NCBI GenBank assembly: GCA_003216795.1
Contig: QCIH01000001.1
Span: 62,001 to 126,000, forward strand
Direction: 5' to 3'
DNA: 64,000 nucleotides
DNA from: Prochlorococcus sp. AG-402-K16
GTDB taxonomy: Bacteria; Cyanobacteriota; Cyanobacteriia; PCC-6307; Cyanobiaceae
The notes beneath the pieces were generated by a model. The model did not search any database. It was not told where the DNA came from and saw only the letters and a list, made by a program, of their open reading frames with translations. Every line of letters begins with the position of its first letter. Position 1 is the stretch's first letter. Shown here piece by piece: positions 25,707-33,076 of the stretch. The translations under genes were made by a program, and so were the position numbers.

Positions 25707-25913
25707 ATGTTAGATGCGAATACTAAAAAAGCATGTAAAGATGATCCCTCAATAAGAGAAATTAAAATTAGAAACATAGAACATGCCATTGAACAAGCCG
25801 AATTGATAATAAAAGAATCAAAAATGAGCCAAGAAGAATTAATCTTCTTAAAAAGAAAAATATCGGACTCAAAACAGGATTTAGAAATACTTTATTTAAT
25901 GAAAATTCAATGA
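25707..25913 (+). CDS. Hypothetical small coiled protein, 68 aa
   Basis: A fully helical, charged protein with heptad-like spacing (IRNIEHAIEQAELIIKESK, then EELIFLKRKISDSKQDLEIL). It probably forms a short coiled coil. No membrane or signal segment. No family recognised. Confidence 0.5.
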   Translation: MLDANTKKACKDDPSIREIKIRNIEHAIEQAELIIKESKMSQEELIFLKRKISDSKQDLEILYLMKIQ

Positions 25914-26028
25914 ATATAAATTTGTTAATCTTTTAAAAGGATTGATTTTTTGCGAAGAAAATTAATTTGTATATTTGAAGACTTATAAAGTTTAAAGGGA
26001 ATGTAAAAATTTCATAAAAGTTCTAGTT

Positions 26029-26130
26029 ATGTCTAAAAATAATATATGTATACCCTTAAAGGTTGTTCCATACATCTTCATTTCTATTACTGCTATTGCA
26101 ATAACAGCAGCTTCATATGTAATTACTTAG
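26029..26130 (+). CDS. Small single-span membrane peptide, 33 aa
   Basis: A one-helix peptide, SKNNICIPLKVVPYIF followed by ISITAIAITAASYVIT. It has a clear ATG and an ordinary stop, and the TA-containing span resembles tiny accessory subunits. Too short for a sure call. Confidence 0.45.
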   Translation: MSKNNICIPLKVVPYIFISITAIAITAASYVIT

Positions 26131-26194
26131 TTCTATCTGATATGTAAAGTTTTTAGATATTAAATAAATTAAAATATTTGTATTAACTAATCAT

Positions 26195-26437
26195 ATGAAT
26201 AAAGTCAAAATAGCAATTTTAACAATATCGATAATCATATTTTCCCTTATTGGGATTAAAAAATTAATTTATATAAATCAAGTTAAAGATTTAAAAAACA
26301 AAGAAGAATCATTTTTAAATGAATCTATACGTGTTTTAAATGAATGCTTCGATCTAGAAAATAAAAATAAGAGAACTCTCAATAAATCAATTGATTTAAT
26401 TGAGTATTGCTTAGAGGAATATGGATATAAAAACTGA
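26195..26437 (+). CDS. Small membrane-anchored protein, 80 aa
   Basis: One N-terminal span (about 5-22, IAILTISIIIFSLIGIKKL) is followed by a helical, charged domain with two cysteines (NECFDLENK and EYCLEEYG). It is probably anchored with an extracytoplasmic domain. No family recognised. Confidence 0.55.
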   Translation: MNKVKIAILTISIIIFSLIGIKKLIYINQVKDLKNKEESFLNESIRVLNECFDLENKNKRTLNKSIDLIEYCLEEYGYKN

Positions 26438-26563
26438 TTTCAAAACTTGAATGATGAATTTCCTTAATACTCCTCTAATATAAAAATAAAAATTTCTCAT
26501 CAATAATCTTGTTATGTTCCATAATTTTTTATTAATAATATTTTCATAATTTAATTTTTTAAA

Positions 26564-26971
26564 ATGACTAAAGTTAAATGTTCATATTTAGGAAATTTAA
26601 ACTGTGAGGCTATTCATCTACAATCTGGAAGTCTTATTAGAACTGATGCACCTTTAGATCACTGCGGTAAAGGTGAAAGTTTTTCCCCAACTGATTTATT
26701 AGCAACATCTCTAGGTACTTGCCTATTAACCATTATGGCAATCAAAGCTAAATCGAAAGGATTTGATTTAAAAGGTATATATTTAAATATTGAAAAAGTA
26801 ATGACACAAAATAGCGAGAGGAAGATAAAAGAACTAATAATAGATATTTTTATCCCAGAGAGCACTTCTAATGAAACTATTGATTTTTTGAAAAAAGCTT
26901 CCAAAGAATGTCCAGTTACAAGAAATTTATCTCAAGAAATAGATATAAAAATTAGTTGGCATAATGAATAA
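26564..26971 (+). CDS. OsmC/Ohr-family peroxidase-like protein
   Basis: The 135-residue OsmC-fold protein has both redox cysteines of the family: Cys53 in SLGTCLLTIMAIKAKSKG and Cys116 in KECPVTRNL. The preceding GKGESFSPTDLLATSL matches the conserved 'P.eLll.sl..C' helix start. OsmC proteins reduce organic hydroperoxides through the Cys pair. The YhfA-like subgroup is more likely than Ohr, given the spacing. Cytoplasmic. Confidence 0.85.
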   Translation: MTKVKCSYLGNLNCEAIHLQSGSLIRTDAPLDHCGKGESFSPTDLLATSLGTCLLTIMAIKAKSKGFDLKGIYLNIEKVMTQNSERKIKELIIDIFIPESTSNETIDFLKKASKECPVTRNLSQEIDIKISWHNE

Positions 26972-27001
26972 ATCTCAAATATAGTAATTACATAAAAAAT
27001 A

Positions 27002-27112
27002 ATGAAATACTTTATTGGAATAGTCATTCTTTTATTTGGAATATATATAATCACAGACTTGGCATTAAAGACTAGGTATACAAGAAAAAGACTTTCAAAA
27101 GGAAAAAAATAA
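27002..27112 (+). CDS. Small single-span membrane peptide, 36 aa
   Basis: ATG at 27002, one span (about 3-20, FIGIVILLFGIYIITDL) and a strongly basic tail (KTRYTRKRLSKGKK). The span with a basic cytoplasmic tail fits a small membrane protein. It lies 30 bases after the OsmC gene. No family recognised. Confidence 0.5.
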   Translation: MKYFIGIVILLFGIYIITDLALKTRYTRKRLSKGKK

Positions 27113-27187
27113 ATCTTATAAATTTCAATTTTGCAGATTAAGGAAATAGATTTATTTTTATACTGAAAGTTAAGGCATATTTTAGTT

Positions 27188-27472
27188 TTATTTTTTCACT
27201 ATTTTTTGGTCAATCAAACTAATCAAAGGAATCATAAAATTTACATTTATTCCAACAGTGCACCATGTATAAATTATAAGAAAAAATATTTTTATAAATA
27301 AATTAGGGGGTAAGGTGAAAAATATTTTGAAAAATCCTCCAATGAATAATACTAATATTCCAATTTGAAAAAGACCTTTGATTATCCATTTAAGTCCATT
27401 TTTTTTAATGTTTATATAAAACCAGAAAAAAACAAAACTAGATAACAATAAATATATAAAATTTATGATCAT
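27188..27472 (-). CDS. Small membrane protein, 94 aa
   Basis: Three hydrophobic segments (about 4-20, 29-50 and 57-88) with basic loops (INIKKNGLKW). It is probably a multi-span inner-membrane protein. No family recognised. Confidence 0.5.
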   Translation of the reverse strand: MIINFIYLLLSSFVFFWFYINIKKNGLKWIIKGLFQIGILVLFIGGFFKIFFTLPPNLFIKIFFLIIYTWCTVGINVNFMIPLISLIDQKIVKK

Positions 27473-27611
27473 CTTTTCAGAGAAAATCTAATAAATTTGC
27501 CCTTATCAAGGCATGAAGACAATTATCACTTTTTTATCTGCTAATTTTTTTTAAAAATGGAAAAGTTATACAAAAAACAATAAAAACAAATTATTTTTTC
27601 TACTTTTTATC

Positions 27612-27995
27612 TTAAAACATTTTCGATTTTAGTAAATCAACTCTTTTTTGATTAACTCCCAAATCACTTTCTCCAACTCTTGATTCTGATCTTATTGATA
27701 AGATGTTTGATTCAGGTAGAAAGGATACCTCTAAGTCGTCTACATACTTCATCCATTTACTGGTTGCCTCAGCATGAAGATAATCTCCATCAATTTCAAC
27801 AACCTCAGTTCTTGGAGTGTTTTCGATAAATGTTTTAATCACTTCAAAAGGTTTCTCAATATTATTTACCTCCCATTCTTCACGTACACAATGAGCAATC
27901 TCTACACAAGGTTTTAGTTCTATATGTGAGGCAAATGATGAAGAAGGGAATAAAAAGCTTGAACAAATTAAAATTGCTAAAAAAAGTATTTTCAT
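27612..27995 (-). CDS. Secreted DUF1499-family protein, 127 aa
   Basis: A Sec signal peptide (LFLAILICSSFLFPSSSFAS, cleavage near residue 22) is followed by the DUF1499 layout: HCVREEWEV near the start, DGDYLHAEATSKWMKYVDDLEV, and the C-terminal ILSIRSESRVGESDLGVNQKRV. DUF1499 proteins are extracytoplasmic with unknown role. Lumen or periplasm location inferred. Confidence 0.8.
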   Translation of the reverse strand: MKILFLAILICSSFLFPSSSFASHIELKPCVEIAHCVREEWEVNNIEKPFEVIKTFIENTPRTEVVEIDGDYLHAEATSKWMKYVDDLEVSFLPESNILSIRSESRVGESDLGVNQKRVDLLKSKMF

Positions 27996-28121
27996 TAACA
28001 GAAGATTTTACGAATCATAATCTAACGAATTAAATTACTAATTTGTAATTGCGACCTAATTATTTTGGAAGAAAGCATATATGTTTATATTCAGAATTTA
28101 ATATGTATTTCTAATAATCCC

Positions 28122-28152
28122 AAAAAAAAGATCCCTCAAAGAGAGATCTTTT
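28122..28152 (-). terminator. Rho-independent terminator of the Yfr2-like RNA
   Basis: On the minus strand the hairpin GATCTCTC / GAGGGATC, with one mismatch, is followed by a run of eight T. The plus strand has a weaker T-run, so it mainly serves minus-strand transcription. Confidence 0.8.
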
Positions 28153-28216
28153 AAAATTGATTTATATCAAGTGTTTCCTTGTTTCCACTGAAATAAATCA
28201 ATTCCTCCTACACACA
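28122..28216 (-). ncRNA. yfr2: Yfr2-family small RNA candidate
   Basis: On the minus strand a long stem (28155-28165 pairing with 28193-28203) encloses a loop with two GGAAACA copies (plus-strand TGTTTCC at 28172-28178 and 28180-28186). From memory, that tandem GGAAACA loop marks the cyanobacterial Yfr2 RNA family. A T-rich terminator hairpin follows (28122-28152). The 5' end is uncertain; a TATTAAAT-like -10 at about 28218-28226 would start it near 28216. Upstream of the stem, GUGUGUAGGAG could pair with the Yfr1 core motif. The stem, loop and terminator are seen directly; family membership is recalled. Confidence 0.75.
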
Positions 28217-28289
28217 AATTTAATATCACACTAAAATTCAAAATATGTAATGCTTAATGGACCTCTATTTTAACTGTCACATCTGAAAA

Positions 28290-28364
28290 ATACAAAAAGT
28301 ACTCAAACTTTGCTGCCGAGTACTTTTAAAATTATCAGAAAAAAGTGTGTGAGGAGTTTCTGAT
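28290..28364 (-). ncRNA. Small RNA candidate carrying the Yfr1 core motif
   Basis: Minus strand: an eight-base stem (28357-28364 with 28334-28341, ATCAGAAA / TTTCTGAT) presents the single-stranded ACTCCTCACACAC, the same core as Yfr1 at 56.3 kb. It is followed by a perfect terminator hairpin and T-run (28295-28327). A TAGATT-like -10 sits just upstream at about 28370-28375. The design (motif in a loop plus terminator) is Yfr1-like, but the flanking sequence differs, so this may be a distinct RNA. It lies about 75 bases upstream of the Yfr2-like RNA on the same strand. Confidence 0.6.
28295..28327 (-). terminator. Perfect 10-bp terminator hairpin
   Basis: AAAAGTACTC (28295-28304) and GAGTACTTTT (28318-28327) are perfect inverted repeats with a 13-base loop. 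On the minus strand a T-rich tail follows (TTTTTGTATTTTT), so it ends the Yfr1-motif RNA. The plus strand has only a short T-run. Confidence 0.8.
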
Positions 28365-28438
28365 GTATTTAATCTACTTCGTAGGTAATTTAAAAGGCTA
28401 CAGTATAAATTACTAATTATTTAAGTCTTTCAGAAAAA

Positions 28439-28615
28439 TTGGACGTTGATGAAAAAAATAATCAAAAACATAAAAAATTCATGAAAGTCATTTTCAAAAA
28501 AATCATTTTTATTATTTCTGCAATTGCTCTTTTTTCAGTAATAGTGGGTGTTGTCAAATATTCGCTTACTTATATTGAAAATAATCCCGAAAAATACTTA
28601 CCTACACAAAAGTAG
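28439..28615 (+). CDS. Small single-span membrane protein, 58 aa (TTG start)
   Basis: TTG at 28439 gives 58 residues: a basic, polar start, one span (about 19-42, KKIIFIISAIALFSVIVGVV) and a short acidic end. The internal ATG at 28481 would give 44 residues and still contain the span. No family recognised. Confidence 0.45.
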   Translation: MDVDEKNNQKHKKFMKVIFKKIIFIISAIALFSVIVGVVKYSLTYIENNPEKYLPTQK

Positions 28616-28692
28616 GATAAAAATTAAGTATAAATTCACTTCAAAAAATCTATAAAGTGTCTTAAATATGATCTAAATTGACAGCTTGAGTC

Positions 28693-28836
28693 ATGAAAAT
28701 CAAAAACACTTCAGTTCTTAATCAGAATAATATTCATTTAAGTCAATTTAAAAATAAGCATAAATATCAAATACTTGAAAATTATTGGAAGAGAAGAAAG
28801 AAAGAATGTGAAAAAAATCTTTCAAAATTTTGCTAA
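28693..28836 (+). CDS. Hypothetical small basic protein, 47 aa
   Basis: A basic, Asn/Lys-rich soluble protein (NQNNIHLSQFKNKHKYQ, then ENYWKRRKKECEKN). No signal or membrane segment. No family recognised. It is followed 9 bases later by an 82-aa protein gene. Confidence 0.45.
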   Translation: MKIKNTSVLNQNNIHLSQFKNKHKYQILENYWKRRKKECEKNLSKFC

Positions 28837-28845
28837 CCGATAATT

Positions 28846-29094
28846 ATGAATTTTATTTTTTCTTTTTTATTAGCATCTGTAATGTGGGTACAAGTTCCAC
28901 AATGGGAAGCTGACTGGTCAAAATGTGCTGTAGATGTTCCCGATTCGTCATGTCACTGGTACGTAGCTGCTCCCGATAATACTTTTGGGGAAGGATTTAA
29001 TTGGGAAAACGCTCCTTGGTTTGATGCTAATGGATTACAGGATGTAGCTAAGATTGAGAAAGAATCTGTAGTAGAAAAACTTCAGAATAACTAA
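28846..29094 (+). CDS. Hypothetical protein with hydrophobic N-terminus, 82 aa
   Basis: A short hydrophobic start (NFIFSFLLASVMWVQVP) could be a membrane anchor or weak signal. The mature part is acidic and tryptophan-rich with two cysteines (WSKCAVDVPDSSCHWYVAA) that could form a disulfide. I recognise the type as a recurring small cyanobacterial protein but cannot name a family. Confidence 0.55.
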   Translation: MNFIFSFLLASVMWVQVPQWEADWSKCAVDVPDSSCHWYVAAPDNTFGEGFNWENAPWFDANGLQDVAKIEKESVVEKLQNN

Positions 29095-29177
29095 AGTTTC
29101 TATTTCATCAATTAACTTTTAAAAGTATTTAAATCTAGTTGCCTAGTAGTTAACTTTTGATTAATTAAATAATTTTT

Positions 29178-29324
29178 ATGCGTTTCAAAGTAAGTCTCAA
29201 AAAAAATGGAAAGGAATTTGATGAAGTTGTTATAGCTAATAATAAAAAAGAAGCTATGGAAGTAGCTTTAAAAAACAACCCAGAAGCTCAAGCATTAAAC
29301 TCTGATTGGACATTTAAGATTTAA
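29178..29324 (+). CDS. Hypothetical small protein, 48 aa
   Basis: A small alpha/beta protein (MRFKVSLKKNGKEFDEVVIA, then a KKEAMEVALKNNPEAQ helix and a final DWTFKI strand). Clear ATG at 29178. It is convergent with znuB, and its stop (322-324) abuts the end of znuB at 29325. No family recognised. Confidence 0.5.
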   Translation: MRFKVSLKKNGKEFDEVVIANNKKEAMEVALKNNPEAQALNSDWTFKI

Positions 29325-30110
29325 TTATTTGCGAAGTTTAGGAATCAAAAGAGATGCGACACAAATAACACTAATTGCAGGCCCAGGAGAAAGATTAAAG
29401 ACTATAGAGAGAATAAATCCCAAAAGTGAGATACATAATCCAAAAAATGAAGACCTCATCATTGCAATTCTTAAACTATGAGCCTTATTTAGCCCTAACA
29501 AAGTTGGCGTAGAAAGAAGAGCAATTACAAGAATTACTCCCACTGCTGACATTGAACTAACAATTACTAATGCCGTTGTAAAACTCAAAGTAAGATTTAA
29601 TAAAGAAACGTTTATACCACTCGCCGATGCACCTTCTGGATCCAATCCCACATAAACAACCTTTTCATATCCAAAAGTCATTAAAAGTATAAATACTAAA
29701 AAAGCAATTATTGTTCTAAGTAAATCTCCAAAATTTGCTGTCAATAAATCGCCAAATAATACTGCCTCCAAATCAATCCTTATTCCGAGTAAAGGGATTA
29801 TAAGGACCCCAAATCCAAGCATTCCAGCGAGAATAGTATTCATAACTGCTTCATAATTTTCACTTTTTCTATTAGTTAAACTTTCGGCAATTACTGAGCC
29901 CAGAAGACCACTTATAACACCACCAATTGAGGGGTGAATTCCAAGCGCTAATGCGAGAGCAAGTCCAGGCAACACACAATGAGAGATTAAATTAACTTGT
30001 AATAATCTCTTATGAGTGATTAATACAGTTCCCATAGCTGGGCATAAAATCCCGGAGAATATAGTTATTATTAATGGAACCAGCCACCAGTTGCTATTAA
30101 TAAAAGACAT
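29325..30110 (-). CDS. znuB: Zinc ABC transporter permease ZnuB
   Basis: This 261-residue integral membrane protein has about eight hydrophobic segments and the metal-permease (ABC-3) pattern: PAMGTVLITHKRLLQVNLISH near the start, SHCVLPGLALALALGI and GLDPEGASASGINVSLL. The substrate is read as zinc from the adjacent zur and the znuA/znuC genes; a manganese member of the family would look similar. It forms the membrane channel that imports Zn2+ delivered by ZnuA with energy from ZnuC. Its start is 17 bases from the divergent zur start, so the promoters must overlap the coding sequence ends. Confidence 0.88.
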   Translation of the reverse strand: MSFINSNWWLVPLIITIFSGILCPAMGTVLITHKRLLQVNLISHCVLPGLALALALGIHPSIGGVISGLLGSVIAESLTNRKSENYEAVMNTILAGMLGFGVLIIPLLGIRIDLEAVLFGDLLTANFGDLLRTIIAFLVFILLMTFGYEKVVYVGLDPEGASASGINVSLLNLTLSFTTALVIVSSMSAVGVILVIALLSTPTLLGLNKAHSLRIAMMRSSFFGLCISLLGFILSIVFNLSPGPAISVICVASLLIPKLRK

Positions 30111-30127
30111 TATTCGAATGATTCGGT

Positions 30128-30562
30128 ATGATCAAAAATACGGGACAAAAAAAGATTTCGGAAACAATGGTAACTAAGTCTGACATTACCAAAAGACAAG
30201 AACAACTTCTTGAAGAACTTAATAAATGCGAGGATGAATTGAGCGGTCAAGAATTGCATAGGCAGTTGATCACAAAAGGCAAATCTATGGGGTTGACCAC
30301 TGTTTATAGAAATCTGCAAATCTTGATAAAGCATGGATTAATTCGTTCTAGACATCTCCCAACAGGAGAGGTTCTTTACACTCCCGTAGACAGAGATATT
30401 CATCATTTGACCTGCGTTCAATGCGGAGAGACGTCGAAAATGGAAGGTTGTCCTGTTAAAGATATTCATGCCCCTAAAAAAAATCCAAGAAAGTTTCAAC
30501 TTTTGTTTCATACACTCGAATATTTCGGCCTTTGCCAAAACTGTTATCAAGCTCAAAATTAA
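30128..30562 (+). CDS. zur: Zinc uptake regulator Zur (Fur family)
   Basis: The 144-residue Fur-family repressor has a winged helix (SGQELHRQLITKGKSMGLTTVYRNLQIL) and the metal domain HHLTCVQCGETSKMEGCPV plus the C-terminal CQNC, giving the structural zinc site Cys4. It senses zinc and represses the uptake genes when zinc is high. The start at 30128 is used; an internal Met (30167) just before the helix bundle is an alternative. Zur lies on the opposite strand between znuB and znuC, an unusual interleaving. A Zur-box-like palindrome is upstream of znuA. Confidence 0.85.
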   Translation: MIKNTGQKKISETMVTKSDITKRQEQLLEELNKCEDELSGQELHRQLITKGKSMGLTTVYRNLQILIKHGLIRSRHLPTGEVLYTPVDRDIHHLTCVQCGETSKMEGCPVKDIHAPKKNPRKFQLLFHTLEYFGLCQNCYQAQN

Positions 30563-30575
30563 TAAGGAACATTTT

Positions 30576-31346
30576 CTAATCACAGAAATTATTTTCCTTT
30601 ATAGAGCTTATGTTTATCGCATCTAATTTATCTTTTATTTGATCAGGACTACCAACTGCTAAAACACTTTTATCAAGAACGATTACTTGATCGTAGTTAT
30701 TTAGAGACTCACCCCAATCATGGCTACTTACTAGCAAAGAAAGTCCCGCATCTGCGAGTTGACGAACAATTTTCAGGAAGTCCTCTTTTGCGGGGGGATC
30801 CAATGCCGCACAAGGTTCATCCAGAAGAAATATTTTTGCAGGGGACATAAGAGTTTTTGCTAATAGAGCTCTTTGTTGCTGTCCTCCTGAAAGAGAATCG
30901 AGTCTTCTATTAGCTAAATTAGCAATTCCTACTCTTTGCATTGTCGCTTCTAATTCACAACATTTATTAATCCAAGAATTAGGATATTCTAGAAGAGCCT
31001 TGATTTGAAAGGGGTTATTACTTCTTGATTTTGAATACTTTATTTGACCAAGAGATACCAATTTTTCAACTGTAATGGGAAACTTCCAATTCATAGAACT
31101 TCTTTGAGGCATAAGTGCCACTAGAGCTCTAGATCTATATAAATTTTCACCGTCTATTTTTATTTCGCCTTTATCTGGAGTATTTTGTCCTTGCAATATC
31201 CTCAAAAGAGTGGATTTACCGGCACCATTTGGACCTACTAGCGCTGTTAGAGTTCCAGGTTTAATCTCAACCGATACCTTATTTAAAGCTGGCTTACTTT
31301 TTTCTGTGTATGCAAATGTTAAATTTTCAGCGACTAAAGTAGCCAT
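30576..31346 (-). CDS. znuC: Zinc ABC transporter ATPase ZnuC
   Basis: This 256-residue ABC ATPase has Walker A GPNGAGKST, the signature LSGGQQQRALLAKTL and Walker B IFLLDEPCAALDPP in normal order. It couples ATP hydrolysis to ZnuB-mediated zinc import. The gene is divergent from znuA, with 138 bases between the starts, and upstream of the oppositely oriented zur. Readthrough from znuC into znuB would therefore pass through zur in antisense. Confidence 0.9.
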   Translation of the reverse strand: MATLVAENLTFAYTEKSKPALNKVSVEIKPGTLTALVGPNGAGKSTLLRILQGQNTPDKGEIKIDGENLYRSRALVALMPQRSSMNWKFPITVEKLVSLGQIKYSKSRSNNPFQIKALLEYPNSWINKCCELEATMQRVGIANLANRRLDSLSGGQQQRALLAKTLMSPAKIFLLDEPCAALDPPAKEDFLKIVRQLADAGLSLLVSSHDWGESLNNYDQVIVLDKSVLAVGSPDQIKDKLDAINISSIKENNFCD

Positions 31347-31446
31347 TAATTAATCTTCATGAAAAAAGTCACTTTACAAGCTTACCAATAATACAAGCTG
31401 CGTATTATTTTCATAACATTTGATACCTTTTCTTGCCAGGTGCAAT

Positions 31447-31466
31447 GAAAATGATTATCATTTTTA
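31447..31466. promoter_or_regulatory. Zur-box-like palindrome between znuC and znuA
   Basis: The 17-base palindrome AAAATGATTATCATTTT (31448-31464) lies in the divergent znuC-znuA region, 20 bases before the znuA start. Bacterial and cyanobacterial Zur boxes are AT-rich palindromes of this kind (TGATAAT...ATTATCA). It probably controls both divergent genes in response to zinc. It resembles but is not identical to the published consensus, so direct binding is inferred. Confidence 0.7.
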
Positions 31467-31484
31467 AGTATTTAATAATTATTT

Positions 31485-32999
31485 ATGTCAATTTTTAAAA
31501 GACTTTTATCAAATAAAACATGTTCAAGTAAGTCAATTATTAAAAATTCCGTAATCGCTGGAACGATTATATTTTCTGGTTTTGGGCAGGATGTAATGGC
31601 TAAAGGGAAGTCATACGTAGCAGTAGAACCACTAGTTTGTGATTTAGTTAAATCAATTGCGTTGCCATCTGACGAAGTTACATGCTTAGTAGATAGAAAA
31701 CAGGATGTTCATGACTTAAAGATCAATCCAAGACAAGCTCAATTAATAAATAGCGCAGACAAAGTATTCACTCTTGGCAAAGAAATGACTCCAAGTATGA
31801 GAAATTGGGAAAGTAAAAAAAATACTGTTGTTGTAGGTGTTAGTGCAATAGACGTAGATGATCATTCTGATCATGAAGGTCACGATGACCACTCAGACCA
31901 TGACGGACATGACGATCATGCTGAACATTCAGCTAAGGTAGATGATCATTCTGATCATGGAGGTCATGATGATCATGCTGAGGGTGCTTTCGAATGGGCA
32001 GGTAAATTCCAGCTTTCTAAGGGTTCATACAAATGGTCATTTGAAAAAGTCGATGGCGAATATGCAGATCCTGCAATGAAGATGGTGATTCTCAAATCTA
32101 ATGACATAGAAGGGTCTGAAGATTTAGCCAAAGAATTATTAGGATCTAAAGACTCAATAAGCAGAAAAAATGATGGAACTTTGATAGCAAGTAATAAAGC
32201 TTTTGTTCTTAACTTCGATCAAAGAAAAGAAAGTACTGTTTTTAACGTGGATATCAAAGAAGATGGTGAATATATATTTTTTACTGAACACATGCCTTTT
32301 GAGTTTGAAGCAACTCAACACTTTTTTAAAGACGTTTCAAATAGTGATGTAGAACCAATAGCACAAGTTCCAGACGAAGGAGAGGGGCATCATCATCATG
32401 ACCATGGAGGTCTAGATCCACATGTATGGCATGATCCACATAACATCATAAAAATGGGAGATCTTATAAGCAAAAGTTTAAAGAAAGATATTTCAGTTTT
32501 TAATAGAGGTGACAGAAAACTAATTAATGAAAGATTCGAAAAAGCTGATTCTCTCTTAGAAGGCTTAGATAGTTGGATCGTCGAACAAGTAAGCTCTATT
32601 CCTGAGGAAAACAGAGTAATTGTCTCTAAACACAAAGCAATGGAATACTACGGGGATGCATTTGGTTTTGAAACCATTAGTTTACTTGACTTTCTTGGAG
32701 ACTCCTCAAGCTTAAGGCCAGACAACATAAGTTCTACTTTAAAAATGTTAGATGAAGAGAAAGTTCAGGCAATATTTCCTGAACAAATTCCAGCATCTAA
32801 GTTATTAAGGAACTTAAGTAGACAAAGTTCAGTTCCTTTAGCTTCTAATCAAATATTCGTTGATGGATTGATGATGGATGGTAATACGGTTTCAGTAGCC
32901 GTACACAACACTTGTACAATTGTTGATTCATTAGGTGGAAGCTGTGATAAAGAATCTGGCTCCAATCTTGAGTCTGAATGGTACAAACTTTCAGATTAA
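31485..32999 (+). CDS. znuA: Zinc-binding protein ZnuA with a large extra domain and His-rich loops
   Basis: The 504-residue extracytoplasmic Zn2+ receptor has an N-terminal signal region (about residues 1-40). Its core halves match ZnuA: residues about 41-120 (AVEPLVCDLV, VHDLKINPRQAQLI) and 310-504 (DPHVWHDPHN, VSKHKAMEYYGDAFGF, PEQIPASKLLRNLSRQSSVP). ZnuA is usually about 300 residues. The excess is an insert of about 120-125 residues (168-290), flanked by a His/Asp-rich stretch (124-165) and a HHHHDHGG run (302-309). The insert resembles one in the neighbouring COG0523 GTPase. The His-rich stretches probably bind or buffer zinc (inference). Confidence 0.9.
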   Translation: MSIFKRLLSNKTCSSKSIIKNSVIAGTIIFSGFGQDVMAKGKSYVAVEPLVCDLVKSIALPSDEVTCLVDRKQDVHDLKINPRQAQLINSADKVFTLGKEMTPSMRNWESKKNTVVVGVSAIDVDDHSDHEGHDDHSDHDGHDDHAEHSAKVDDHSDHGGHDDHAEGAFEWAGKFQLSKGSYKWSFEKVDGEYADPAMKMVILKSNDIEGSEDLAKELLGSKDSISRKNDGTLIASNKAFVLNFDQRKESTVFNVDIKEDGEYIFFTEHMPFEFEATQHFFKDVSNSDVEPIAQVPDEGEGHHHHDHGGLDPHVWHDPHNIIKMGDLISKSLKKDISVFNRGDRKLINERFEKADSLLEGLDSWIVEQVSSIPEENRVIVSKHKAMEYYGDAFGFETISLLDFLGDSSSLRPDNISSTLKMLDEEKVQAIFPEQIPASKLLRNLSRQSSVPLASNQIFVDGLMMDGNTVSVAVHNTCTIVDSLGGSCDKESGSNLESEWYKLSD

Positions 33000-33076
33000 A
33001 TTTTTCTAATAAAAACGGTTTTCATTTCTTATGATTACTATTATTAAACTATTGTTTATTTGGTAAAAATCATTAA

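Larger units (their letters stand above)
27996..28438. other. 443-base non-coding stretch holding two small RNA candidates
   Basis: Between the DUF1499 gene and the next small plus-strand gene I see no convincing protein gene. The stretch instead holds two hairpin terminators and two conserved-looking RNA motifs on the minus strand, listed separately as ncRNA candidates. Confidence 0.6.

Noticed and set aside
30110..30583. Minus-strand frames opposite zur
   Set aside because: They are shadow frames of the clear Fur-family zur gene, which has all expected motifs.
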